A DNA stretch of 26,379 nt from a virus. The notes below the pieces were generated by a model. That model made no database searches and was not told the DNA's origin. It saw only the letters and a list, made by a program, of their open reading frames with translations. Positions 1-7,261 of this stretch are shown in pieces (within the stretch, counting starts at the first letter, position 1; each line of letters opens with the position of its first letter). The stretch is from IMG/VR virus record IMGVR_UViG_3300044675_002423, positions 1-26,379 of that record. One strand, given 5' to 3'. The translations under genes and the position numbers were made by a program.

Positions 1-1
1 G

Positions 2-1309
2 CCAGAAGTAAAGGTCCAAGTTATCAAGGGAACTGCAACTCAGCGTCGTAAACAATTTGACGAAGAAGGCGTAGAGGTTTACGTTATCAACTGGGAATCT
101 CTACGTTCACACTCTCGTCTAGCACCTTACGGTTCAGTGGCACTTGCTAAGTGCCCAGACTGTGGTGGACACGATGACCGTGTAACTCTAAACCGTTGTG
201 AAGTTCACCCTCGTGAACTCAACGGCATTGATTTTAAGGCTGTCGTAGCCGACGAGATGCACCGTTCAAAAGAGCCTAAGTCAAAACAGACTCGTGCACT
301 TTGGTCTGCAACTGGCAATGCTGACATTCGCTTTGCGTTGACTGGTACTCCAATTGCTAACAACGTTCTTGACATGTGGGCTATCTTGCATTGGCTATCT
401 CCGCAAGAGTTCCCGAGCAAGACTAGATGGATTGACCGCATGATTAACACAATGCTCAATGCGTTTGGTGGAATGATGGTTCTTGGCGTAAAGCCACACA
501 TGGAAGAAGAGTTCCACGCAACTATTAATCCTCGTATGCGTCGTATGTTGAAATCTCGTGTGTTGCCTTGGTTGCCAGAGATGATGTTTGAGCGTCGTGA
601 CGTAGAAATGTCTACTAAGCAGAAGAAGGCTTACGAGCAGATGCGTGACACTATGATTGCTGAACTTGAAGGTAGCAGTCCAGTTGTAGCACCTAGCGTT
701 TTGACTCAGACTTTGCGTCTCCACCAGTTTGCAAGTTCATATGCCGAAATGGTTATTGACGAAATTACTGGTGAACCAAAGACTCGTTTGTCAGAGCCAT
801 CATGTAAGGTAGATGCTCTTATGGACGATATCAAGAATGGCGATTTTGGCGAAGACAGCGTTGCTGTGTGTGCTGTATCTCGTCAGTTGTTGGAGTTGCT
901 AAGTGCAAACCTAACTAAAGAAGGTATTGCTCACGGAATGATTACTGGTGCTCAAAACGAAGACGAGCGTCAGATGGCTATTGACGATTTCCAAGCAGGT
1001 CGAATCAAGTGGATTCTGTTCACTGACAAGGCTGGTGGTGTAGGTGTTACTTTGACTGCAGCACGTCGTTTGGTTATGCTACAAAGACCGTGGTCTCTTG
1101 TTGACCACAAGCAAGCACTTGACCGTGTTCACAGAATTGGTTCTGAAATTCACGACTCTGTCCTAATCATGGACTATGTTACTGAAGGAACAATCGAAGA
1201 ACGAGTAATTCAAGTTCTTGAAACTAAGGCCGACAACTTTGACCAGATTGTTAAAGATAGAGCCAAACTACTAGAGTTGCTAAAAGAAGATAAGGCTGGT
1301 ACTATCTAA
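2..1309 (+). CDS. SNF2-family DNA helicase, 5' end missing
   Basis: The frame is open from base 2, so the protein begins upstream of the window; 435 codons are visible. A GTG at 137 lies inside the gene and is not the start. In order, numbering visible residues: a C51-x2-C54-x11-C66-x2-H69 zinc-knuckle-like insert, a DEMH Walker B box near 84, TGTP (motif III) near 114, then a second RecA lobe with AGGVGVTLTAARR (motif V) and QALDRVHRIGS (motif VI, arginine finger). This is the SNF2 group of superfamily 2, ATP-driven double-strand DNA translocases; phage members are found among replication and recombination genes. The three genes behind it encode a Cas4-like nuclease, a Sak4-like ATPase and an SSB-like protein, which fits. 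Walker A must lie outside the window. The family call is firm; the exact role is unknown. Confidence 0.93.
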   Translation, partial: PEVKVQVIKGTATQRRKQFDEEGVEVYVINWESLRSHSRLAPYGSVALAKCPDCGGHDDRVTLNRCEVHPRELNGIDFKAVVADEMHRSKEPKSKQTRALWSATGNADIRFALTGTPIANNVLDMWAILHWLSPQEFPSKTRWIDRMINTMLNAFGGMMVLGVKPHMEEEFHATINPRMRRMLKSRVLPWLPEMMFERRDVEMSTKQKKAYEQMRDTMIAELEGSSPVVAPSVLTQTLRLHQFASSYAEMVIDEITGEPKTRLSEPSCKVDALMDDIKNGDFGEDSVAVCAVSRQLLELLSANLTKEGIAHGMITGAQNEDERQMAIDDFQAGRIKWILFTDKAGGVGVTLTAARRLVMLQRPWSLVDHKQALDRVHRIGSEIHDSVLIMDYVTEGTIEERVIQVLETKADNFDQIVKDRAKLLELLKEDKAGTI

Positions 1310-1311
1310 TT

Positions 1312-2271
1312 ATGAATGACGAAATTACAACAGAAATAAAAGCACCATACACGCTTTCAAACTCTGAGATACAGACTTTTAAAGACTGTCGCCGTAAGTG
1401 GTGGCTAGCCTACTACCGTCGCTTACAGCCACGCACTAAGCAATTTACTGGTGCTCTTGCTTTAGGTTCTCGTATCCACGAGGCACTAGACCAGCACTAC
1501 TCAACTGGTGTTGATTTGCTTGAGGCTCACAAGGCACTTGTAGCAAAAGACATGGAACTACTTGTTGCTGATGCACGTGACACTCACGACCTAGAATCAG
1601 AGGCCGAACTTGGTCGCATCATGCTTGAGGGCTACCTCCAGTGGATGGAAGACGAAGGTATCGATGCAGACCTTGAAATGATTTCAACTGAAGAAATTAT
1701 TCAGATGCCGTTGTTCGATGGAGAAGTTGTTCTTCAAGGTAAGTTGGATATGCGTGTTCGTCGTCGCTCCGATGGCGTTCGTATGTTCCGTGACTTTAAG
1801 ACCGTTGGTGGGTCATTCTCTGACTTTGCTAATCAAGCACAAATGAACGAACAGATTCTTACCTACATGCTTTTGGAGTCTGCTCAAAACAAGAATCCTG
1901 AAGAACGTTCTGAGGGTGGAATCTTTACCATGCTTAAAAAGGTAAAGCGTACTGCTGCTGCAAAGCCACCGTTTTACGAGCAGATTGAAGTACGTCACAA
2001 TCAGTACACAATGCGTTCTTTTTGGCAAAGAATTCACGGAACCATTTCAGATTTAATGAATGTCAAGAAGGGTCTCGACGCTGGTGGAGACCACAACTAC
2101 CTTGCGTATCCGACACCTGGCAAGGATTGTAAATGGAAGTGTCAGTTCTACACTATTTGTCCGCTTATCGACGACGGTTCCGCCGCCGAGGCAGCAATTA
2201 GTGAGATGTACGAGGTCGCCGACCCGTATGGTTACTACAAATCAGAAGAAAAGAAAGGCAGTGAGAACTAA
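1312..2271 (+). CDS. Cas4/RecB-like PD-(D/E)XK exonuclease with Fe-S cysteines
   Basis: A 319-aa protein that starts two bases after the helicase stop. Visible nuclease residues are H56 (GSRIHEALD), D146 (QGKLDMRV) and D161-F-K163 (FRDFKTVGG), the order of the RecB/Cas4 nuclease fold. Four cysteines, C26 near the N-terminus and C273/C277/C283 near the C-terminus (CKWKC...C), match the split [4Fe-4S] cluster of Cas4, AddB and related phage nucleases. It probably resects DNA ends for recombination or replication restart alongside the downstream Sak4-like ATPase and SSB. There is no CRISPR context, so it is a phage recombination nuclease rather than an adaptation protein. The stop overlaps the next start as TAATG, implying translational coupling. 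Confidence 0.9.
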   Translation: MNDEITTEIKAPYTLSNSEIQTFKDCRRKWWLAYYRRLQPRTKQFTGALALGSRIHEALDQHYSTGVDLLEAHKALVAKDMELLVADARDTHDLESEAELGRIMLEGYLQWMEDEGIDADLEMISTEEIIQMPLFDGEVVLQGKLDMRVRRRSDGVRMFRDFKTVGGSFSDFANQAQMNEQILTYMLLESAQNKNPEERSEGGIFTMLKKVKRTAAAKPPFYEQIEVRHNQYTMRSFWQRIHGTISDLMNVKKGLDAGGDHNYLAYPTPGKDCKWKCQFYTICPLIDDGSAAEAAISEMYEVADPYGYYKSEEKKGSEN

Positions 2272-3029
2272 TGTCAGAAGTACATCGTTCCCTCACCATG
2301 ATGGTCTATGGCGAATCAAAGGTTGGTAAATCAACTTTTGCAGTCACAGCACCATACCCTCGCCTGATGCTAGACGTTGAAGGTGGACACCGTTTCCTAC
2401 CTATCAATGTGAAGTATTGGGACCCAATGCGAGAAGAGCCACCAGTGGCTGACGGCACTTGGGACACAGTAGTTGTACAGGTTCGTGACTACGATGTAGT
2501 CCTAAAAGCGTTCCAGTGGCTACAGTCAGGTAAGCACCAATTTAAGTCGCTTATCATTGACTCTATTTCAGAACTTCAAGTGAAGTGTATGGATAACATT
2601 GCTGGCACCGAGCAGATGAAGATGCAACAGTGGGGCGAACTACTTCGTCACATGGGGCACCTACTTCGTGACCTTCGTGACCTAACCTCGCACCCTACTC
2701 AGCCTCTTGAGGCTGTAGTTATGACTGCTATGGCTAGCCGTGGTCAGGACAATCGTATGCACCCTTATCTACAGGGTCAGTTGAAAGTTCAGGCTCCGTA
2801 CTTCTACGATGTTCTCGGATATATTTCTAACGAGACCATTCCAAACCCAGACCCAACTCAGTTGCCTTACAAGGCACGCCGTATGTATGTGGAACGTACT
2901 GATGAAGTTGAGGCTGGAGAACGCGTTCAAGGTCGTCTTGGTGCCATTGTGGAGCAAGAAAACCTAGGCGTAGAGCGTATGCTCGACATGATTTTCGGTG
3001 TAAAAGCCGAGAAAAAGAAGTCTGCTTAG
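2271..3029 (+). CDS. Sak4-like RecA-fold ATPase (AAA_24)
   Basis: A 252-aa single-domain P-loop ATPase. Walker A is G14-ESKVGKS-T22; a Walker B-like strand SLIID ends at D97. Length, early P-loop and the LDVEGGH segment after strand 2 fit the AAA_24/Sak4 group of phage proteins, which are RecA-core relatives that anneal or exchange single strands, often with help from the phage SSB. The SSB-like gene follows directly and the end-processing nuclease precedes, a classic phage recombination cassette. The start ATG shares its A with the upstream TAA. The C-terminus is lysine rich (EKKKSA). Confidence is high for the fold and moderate for annealing activity. Confidence 0.82.
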   Translation: MSEVHRSLTMMVYGESKVGKSTFAVTAPYPRLMLDVEGGHRFLPINVKYWDPMREEPPVADGTWDTVVVQVRDYDVVLKAFQWLQSGKHQFKSLIIDSISELQVKCMDNIAGTEQMKMQQWGELLRHMGHLLRDLRDLTSHPTQPLEAVVMTAMASRGQDNRMHPYLQGQLKVQAPYFYDVLGYISNETIPNPDPTQLPYKARRMYVERTDEVEAGERVQGRLGAIVEQENLGVERMLDMIFGVKAEKKKSA

Positions 3030-3076
3030 AATCCTAAGTAGATAAAATAACCCAACATTAAGGATAGGTGAGTGCT

Positions 3077-3652
3077 ATGAGTAGCATTAACTGGGGCGAT
3101 TTAGTAAAGGATGCTGGCGAATCTGCTGGCGGAAATTACGAGCCGTTGCCCGACGGCGAATACGAACTCAAAGTTATTGAGGCTAAGGCCACAGTATCTC
3201 AGAGTGGTAAGACAATGTTCAAAATTACTACTGAAGTTCAGGGTGGCCCTTTTGCAAAGCGTCGCATCTGGGACAACCTAGTAATTTCTCCTGAAAACAA
3301 GAATGCCCTAGGTATCTTCTTTTCAAAGATGGCAGCACTTGGTGTTCCTCGTGAGTTCTTTATGAACAACAATCCGAGCAATGCACAGGTTGAGGCTACA
3401 ATCCTTGACAAAACTTTCCGTGCAACTATTGGAAAGCGTACATGGAACAACGATGTAAAGAACGAAATCAAGAAGTACCACGTTAATGCATCTTCTGCTG
3501 TAGCACCACAGGTAGCAAGTTCTGCTCCAGTGGCTCCAGTGGCCCCACCTGCTCCACCTGCTCCACCTGCTCCACCTGCTCCAAGCACTGCTGGAGTGGC
3601 AGTACCACCTGCTCCAGTGGCTACTTCAGCACCAACTGACGCTCCTTTCTAG
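3077..3652 (+). CDS. DUF669-type single-stranded DNA-binding protein
   Basis: I chose ATG 3077 (191 aa) because AGGTGA lies five bases upstream; an in-frame GTG at 3068 would add three residues. The N-terminal 130 residues (INWGDLV, LPDGEYELKVIEAKA, GKTMFKITTEV, FSKMAALG) look like DUF669, an OB-type phage protein found beside Sak/Sak4 recombinases and proposed to bind ssDNA. The C-terminal third is a flexible Pro-Ala-Val linker with repeated PAP units, ending in TDAPF. A disordered linker plus short terminal acid/Phe tip is the layout of bacterial SSB (tip DDDIPF) and recruits partner proteins; function here is inferred. A terminator follows, so this closes the recombination block. Confidence 0.8.
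   Translation: MSSINWGDLVKDAGESAGGNYEPLPDGEYELKVIEAKATVSQSGKTMFKITTEVQGGPFAKRRIWDNLVISPENKNALGIFFSKMAALGVPREFFMNNNPSNAQVEATILDKTFRATIGKRTWNNDVKNEIKKYHVNASSAVAPQVASSAPVAPVAPPAPPAPPAPPAPSTAGVAVPPAPVATSAPTDAPF
3545..3580 (+). repeat. Four perfect 9-bp tandem repeats in the SSB linker
   Basis: The unit CCACCTGCT occurs four times without a break (3545, 3554, 3563, 3572) and once more at 3605-3613. It encodes PPA triplets of the linker. The unit is a multiple of three, so slippage would alter linker length without shifting frame. Confidence 0.9.
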
Positions 3653-3668
3653 GTCGGAACATAAAATT

Positions 3669-3711
3669 AAAGGGGCATCGTTTGCTAGTATTAGTGACGG
3701 TGCCCCTTTTT
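3669..3711 (+). terminator. Rho-independent terminator after the recombination block
   Basis: Arms 3669-3681 and 3697-3709 pair over 13 positions (core GGGGCA with TGCCCC, one G-T wobble), with a 15-nt loop, and run into five T residues. It sits 17 bases after the SSB stop and just before the next + strand gene, separating two transcription units or acting as a leaky attenuator. Confidence 0.9.
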
Positions 3712-3726
3712 CTATTAAGGTAATAA

Positions 3727-4737
3727 ATGTCAAGAATTTTTCTAACAGGGATGTCAGCCCCTCAAGCGTCTTCTTCCGCTAACTTAAAAAACTTAAGTTT
3801 TGCTGGCTTAATTAATATGGCACTAATTGATGCTGGTCACGAAGTTGTTTGGGCTAGCCCGAGTGTTTACATGACAAAAGAAACTCTAAATGAGTTTGAT
3901 GTAGTCGTAGTTGGAGTGTCTCCTATTACTAGCATGGGTGCTAACAGAGTGTATGGTGCACTTAATGTAATTCAGACTATGTGGGGGTCAGACAAATTAA
4001 CTCTGTTTGTCGATACCCCAACGCCAAGTCAAATAGAAGTTAGCCTAAAATCTGTAATTAATAACCCAAAGAGTCTGACTAAATCTTTCTTTTCTTATCG
4101 CAAAGAGTACTCAAACGTGGTGGCCGATAAAAAGTTACTGGACAGTGCTTTTGATGCCGTAAACCTTCTCTATAAAGAAGATTGGCAAAAAACTGTGTAT
4201 GCAAAACTTCCTTGGAAATCCCTAGATTCAGTAAAAATGGCTCCAAATCTAAAAAAGAATTTAGTTGGTTTAAATCTAGACTCTTATGTTATTTCTGACT
4301 CGAGTGCTGGAGAAGAAGAGCGAATTCAAAAATGGGTCTATGACTCAAGCGAATCTCCTTGGTATAAGAGTCAGGTGCAGTTTCTAAAATTACCGACTCT
4401 GCCGATGAAAATTAATCGTGGAAGTACTGACTATGACGTTATTACCCAGTTGCAACGCTCTCTTGGGGCATTAATATCCCCAGATAGAAGAGACGGTACT
4501 GCTTGGAGTTACAGGTACGTTCAGGCTCTAAACACTCAAACTCCAATAATAACGGAGTGGAAAGAGAGCGGTGTTTTGGGGGACGCTTGGTCTGTTTTAG
4601 CGTATAGCATAGAGGAAATGAGTCAAAGCAGACGTGACTTAGTCTCTCTGGCTCAGAAAGAATCTTATTTGGCAAACATTCCTGATAAGAAAACAGCATT
4701 AAAAAATTTAGAATCAACATTTAACATAGGAAAATAG
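3727..4737 (+). CDS. Probable GT-B-fold glycosyltransferase
   Basis: A 336-aa protein. The N-terminus is Rossmann-like: strand RIFLTGMS, helix FAGLINMALIDAGHEVVWASPS, then FDVVVVGVSP, as in many GT-B enzymes and other nucleotide-binding proteins. The C-terminal part has the donor-lobe flavour of GT-B proteins: GALISPDRRDGTAWSYRYVQAL, then TPIITEW, then IEEMS and a late helix. No signal peptide or membrane segment is seen. AAGGT six bases before the ATG supports the start. Codon choice is more AT-rich than in the recombination genes. It lies directly behind a terminator and ahead of small unknown genes. Similarity to glycosyltransferases is by pattern only; it could be another Rossmann-type enzyme. 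Confidence 0.5.
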   Translation: MSRIFLTGMSAPQASSSANLKNLSFAGLINMALIDAGHEVVWASPSVYMTKETLNEFDVVVVGVSPITSMGANRVYGALNVIQTMWGSDKLTLFVDTPTPSQIEVSLKSVINNPKSLTKSFFSYRKEYSNVVADKKLLDSAFDAVNLLYKEDWQKTVYAKLPWKSLDSVKMAPNLKKNLVGLNLDSYVISDSSAGEEERIQKWVYDSSESPWYKSQVQFLKLPTLPMKINRGSTDYDVITQLQRSLGALISPDRRDGTAWSYRYVQALNTQTPIITEWKESGVLGDAWSVLAYSIEEMSQSRRDLVSLAQKESYLANIPDKKTALKNLESTFNIGK

Positions 4738-4738
4738 C

Positions 4739-5161
4739 ATGGGAAAGATAAATGAAAACTGGGTAAAAGAGCAATTTGCCCAAGCCAAAGTAAGACTAGG
4801 TGTTGGAAACGCTGTATTAAAGTTGCTCGCTGCTTGGCGTGACGTATCTGTTAGAGATAATGATGTGCCAGAAGTGGTGGACATATTTTCTAAGTTAATC
4901 AGAGGACACTCCCTAGCCAAGACAGAAGAAACTAACGGAATTTGGGTTCCAGTGCGTCGTGGAGATATCAAAGTTGCTGACTATGTTCGAGTTAAGGCTG
5001 ATGCTTTTGATGGAGAACTTGGAATGACTCACAATGGTAGAGAAGGTGTAGTAACTGCTATTCGCTCTGGTGACATCATTATGAAGACTAATGATGACAG
5101 AGAGCCTCAACTAGACGGTGCTCACTACTCTCCAGAAAAACTAGAAAAGATGGTCAAGTGA
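4739..5161 (+). CDS. Conserved-looking phage protein, possible SH3-like C-terminus
   Basis: A 140-aa protein that begins one base after the upstream stop. I do not recognise the family. The N-terminal half is helical (WVKEQFAQAKVRLGVGNAVLKLLAAW). The C-terminal half has alternating short strands with a central glycine turn (VRVKADAF, GREGVVTAI, DIIMKTND), as in small beta-barrels of SH3/KOW type. Its last codons overlap the GTG of the next gene (GTGA), so the two are probably translated together. It is cytoplasmic by sequence. Any function would be a guess. Confidence 0.75.
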   Translation: MGKINENWVKEQFAQAKVRLGVGNAVLKLLAAWRDVSVRDNDVPEVVDIFSKLIRGHSLAKTEETNGIWVPVRRGDIKVADYVRVKADAFDGELGMTHNGREGVVTAIRSGDIIMKTNDDREPQLDGAHYSPEKLEKMVK

Positions 5162-5361
5162 TTAGGGAAAAACTAACTTTAAATGTTTATGGTTCAAACC
5201 AAGAAGAAATAAAAAGAAGAGTTGCCCAGATTGCTAGTGAATATCTAGGTCTAGAACAAGAAGAACTACTTAAAGTTGTAGATATTGAACTAGAAGTAAC
5301 CGCTACAGACAAACAACCAGAGTCATTTTCTGCTACAGCATACGTAAAGGTAAAAAACTAA
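5158..5361 (+). CDS. Small unknown protein, alpha/beta
   Basis: 67 aa, starting with GTG inside the end of the preceding gene (GTGA overlap) and ending in TAATG shared with the methyltransferase behind it. The order strand (KLTLNVYG), helix (QEEIKRRVAQIASEYLGL), strand (VDIELEVTA), strand (FSATAYVKVK) suggests a compact beta-alpha-beta-beta fold. No family is recognised. Tight overlap at both ends supports a real gene within the 3727-5867 operon. Confidence 0.7.
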   Translation: MIREKLTLNVYGSNQEEIKRRVAQIASEYLGLEQEELLKVVDIELEVTATDKQPESFSATAYVKVKN

Positions 5362-5867
5362 TGCCAAATTCTGACTACGCCAACAAACCTTGGGCTGCAT
5401 CTGTAATCCAAAAAATGCAACCAGCAAGTGCTATTGACTTTGGTGCTGGTGAAGGTATCTATGGTCAAATTATTAGAAAGTACTCTCCAAACACATACAC
5501 TGTTGGAGTAGACGTCTGGGCACCTTATGTTACAGAATTCAAACTAGATAAAATTTACAACGAAGTTTGGGTTTGTGACGCAAGAATATACCCACACTTT
5601 AAATATGATTTAGTAATTTTTGGTGACATTCTTGAGCACATGAGTAAGGAAGATGCGGTCGCTTTGTGGGAGCGTGTATCTAAAGAGGCTAAGTATGCAA
5701 TTGTCTCTATGCCAATTATTCAATTTCCTCAGGGGCACATTCACGGCAATCCTTATGAAAAGCACGTCAAGGATGACTGGAGCCACGAAGAAATTTTAGA
5801 GACATTTGGTGGAATTGTTGCTCACCAAACTTTTGAAGTTACTGGCATGTATCTTGCAAAATTCTAG
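5361..5867 (+). CDS. Class I SAM-dependent methyltransferase
   Basis: 168 aa. Motif I is D26-FGAGEG (SAM glycine loop), the acidic end of strand 2 is GVD51, and the motif IV region reads FGDILEHM (88-94), typical of small class I methyltransferases. Substrate is not evident: no DPPY/SPPY motif, so it is not an ordinary amino-methylating DNA enzyme, and no target-recognition domain is present. Sugar or small-molecule methylation would fit the glycosyltransferase-like gene upstream, but this is inference. The start overlaps the previous stop as TAATG. It is the last gene before a new promoter. Confidence 0.85.
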   Translation: MPNSDYANKPWAASVIQKMQPASAIDFGAGEGIYGQIIRKYSPNTYTVGVDVWAPYVTEFKLDKIYNEVWVCDARIYPHFKYDLVIFGDILEHMSKEDAVALWERVSKEAKYAIVSMPIIQFPQGHIHGNPYEKHVKDDWSHEEILETFGGIVAHQTFEVTGMYLAKF

Positions 5868-5881
5868 ATTTTCTGTATAAT
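5854..5881 (+). promoter_or_regulatory. Sigma70-type promoter ahead of the glycosylase-family gene
   Basis: TTGCAA (5854-5859), a 16-bp spacer and a perfect TATAAT (5876-5881). The expected RNA start near 5888 gives a short leader containing ACGACGAAAGGA before ATG 5907. The same ACGAAAGG leader element recurs at 10473-10480 and 15424-15431. Confidence 0.65.
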
Positions 5882-5906
5882 GGTTATATAACGACGAAAG
5901 GACAAC

Positions 5907-6401
5907 ATGCAAACATTTCTACCTCTAACATCATCGTTTGAGAAAATTGCAAAAACTCTAGACAACAAACGCCTCAACAAGCAAGCCTTAGAGGGTTGGC
6001 AGATTCTTATGACCCTTCTTGAACTAGACCCTCAGGGGGAGCATAGAAAGCCTAAAGGATGGGTGAATCACCCTGCTACTAAGATGTGGCGAGGCCATGA
6101 AGTGGCTCTACACGACTACATACAAGCAATGGTTAACGAGTGGAAACGTCGTGGCTTTAATTCAACTATTGGCGACAAGGCTCACCAAACTATACTTAGG
6201 GCTACTCAACTTGGACTACTTTCAGAAAGTGCTTCTGAAAATCCTTCTTGGTTGTCTGATTTTAGTAAATTTACCCAGATTGCATCCAGCCACAGAATGG
6301 CTTTATTAAGCAAAGACTACAACTGGTACAGCCAATTTAAGTGGGAAGAAGACAACGGCAGTAGACCTGAAACTTACGAATATGTCTGGCCTGTAAATTA
6401 A
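5907..6401 (+). CDS. MSMEG_6728-like protein, pyrimidine-dimer DNA glycosylase superfamily
   Basis: 164 aa. Opening MQTFLP, then LDNKRLNKQ (18-26), NHPATKMWRGHE and the late HRMALLSKDYNWY are the signature blocks I know from the actinobacterial MSMEG_6728 family, related to T4 endonuclease V (PF03013). In T4 the catalytic nucleophile is the alpha-amino group of Thr2. Here residue 2 is Gln and Thr is residue 3, so an identical mechanism is uncertain. A role in repair of UV-damaged DNA would suit a phage of surface waters but is inferred. A good SD (AAAGGA, 5897-5902) precedes the ATG, and the gene has its own promoter. The family call is fairly sure; the activity is not. Confidence 0.75.
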   Translation: MQTFLPLTSSFEKIAKTLDNKRLNKQALEGWQILMTLLELDPQGEHRKPKGWVNHPATKMWRGHEVALHDYIQAMVNEWKRRGFNSTIGDKAHQTILRATQLGLLSESASENPSWLSDFSKFTQIASSHRMALLSKDYNWYSQFKWEEDNGSRPETYEYVWPVN

Positions 6402-6443
6402 ATAATAACAAGCGTGTCTTTTAGTGGTTTTTTTATAACAATG

Positions 6444-6449
6444 TATAAT
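6444..6449 (+). promoter_or_regulatory. -10 box of a leaderless promoter
   Basis: A perfect TATAAT ends seven bases before ATG 6457. Transcription should begin at or next to the A of the start codon, and no SD exists between them. The -35 region (TTAGTG, 17 bp upstream) is weak. TGTATAAT is shared with the 5876 promoter. Confidence 0.6.
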
Positions 6450-6456
6450 CTATACT

Positions 6457-6801
6457 ATGAAAGATTCACGTATAGGCGAAACTCTTTGGAGCGAGTGGGA
6501 TGGTAGCAACTATCAGCCATCAGACCCACGGTCCATGGTTTTTTATACCGAAGAGCACGTGGATTTATCTAATGACTTAATCAGACGTGCATTGGCCTCT
6601 ACCATACAAAGAGATGGCCACACTGACTCTTTAAGTCAAGCATTTTCAACTCTAGATATCTGCTCCTATGAGTATGGCTATGTTGGAGTTATTGATGGCG
6701 AACCTGAATTCACCGCATGTGACATTAACGGAATGACAATCTATGAAGACACAGTAGAAAAGGTTATTCCAGTCACGTGGGTGAATATTAATGTCAGATG
6801 A
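6457..6801 (+). CDS. Unknown protein expressed from a leaderless mRNA
   Basis: 114 aa, acidic, with no family recognised. The middle part contains aromatic and strand-like segments (ICSYEYGYVGVIDGEPEF, DINGMTIYED). There are no cysteine clusters and no membrane segment. The last 11 bases overlap the start of the WhiB-like gene, so the two are probably one transcript. The -10 box seven bases before the ATG implies leaderless translation. Confidence 0.7.
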   Translation: MKDSRIGETLWSEWDGSNYQPSDPRSMVFYTEEHVDLSNDLIRRALASTIQRDGHTDSLSQAFSTLDICSYEYGYVGVIDGEPEFTACDINGMTIYEDTVEKVIPVTWVNINVR

Positions 6802-7261
6802 TTTTAAAGATATGTCCTACCAAAAGGACTCGCTATGTTCCAAAAAAGAAAATCAAAAATACGTTGAGTTATTTTTTTCTGATAAACCAGAAGATAAGTA
6901 TGAGGCTAAAAACTTATGCTTTACTTGTCCAGTAAGAAGGGACTGTATTAAATATGCTTTGGAAAGTAAACAAATTTGGGGCATCTGGGGTGGAAAAGAT
7001 GAAAATGAAATTCGTCGAACTCTATCTGTCGATGCTAATGGTGATGAATATCGCAGAGGTCGCTATCCTCAGTGTGGCTATTGCTCTGCTCGCACTAGCA
7101 AATTAAAAACATACATTGTAGATTTACCGGGCGGTGGTCGCTGGACCACGGCACGTATGGTTGAATGCACTGACTGTGGGTTTATTTGGCGTAGCAGGAC
7201 AAGTGCTAATGCGGTAAATGCTTACCATGCAGAACGTGCAGAAAAAAATTCTAAGAAATAA
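6791..7261 (+). CDS. WhiB-family Fe-S regulator with C-terminal zinc ribbon
   Basis: 156 aa. The N-terminal domain has the four WhiB cysteines C16, C43, C46 and C52 (C-x2-C-x5-C at the end) that hold a [4Fe-4S] cluster, followed by WGIWGG (63-68), the family's conserved turn that contacts the housekeeping sigma factor. Most WhiB proteins are 80-130 aa and end with a basic tail. This one carries about 60 more residues with two CxxC pairs, C95/C98 and C126/C129, laid out as a zinc ribbon ending CTDCGFIWRS. WhiB proteins are confined to actinobacteria and their phages, and phage copies can redirect host transcription. It overlaps the upstream leaderless gene and meets the - strand cytidylyltransferase gene tail to tail, with an 11-base overlap. 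Confidence 0.88.
   Translation: MSDDFKDMSYQKDSLCSKKENQKYVELFFSDKPEDKYEAKNLCFTCPVRRDCIKYALESKQIWGIWGGKDENEIRRTLSVDANGDEYRRGRYPQCGYCSARTSKLKTYIVDLPGGGRWTTARMVECTDCGFIWRSRTSANAVNAYHAERAEKNSKK

Noticed and set aside
1312-2271. CRISPR adaptation role for the Cas4-like nuclease
   Set aside because: No repeats, cas1 or cas2 in the window; Sak4 and SSB neighbours point to phage recombination.
3238-3588. A - strand frame of 116 codons with a Gly-Ala-rich start opposite the SSB gene
   Set aside because: It is the mirror of the PPA repeat (GCC/GGT-type codons read as Gly/Ala) and has no initiation signal.
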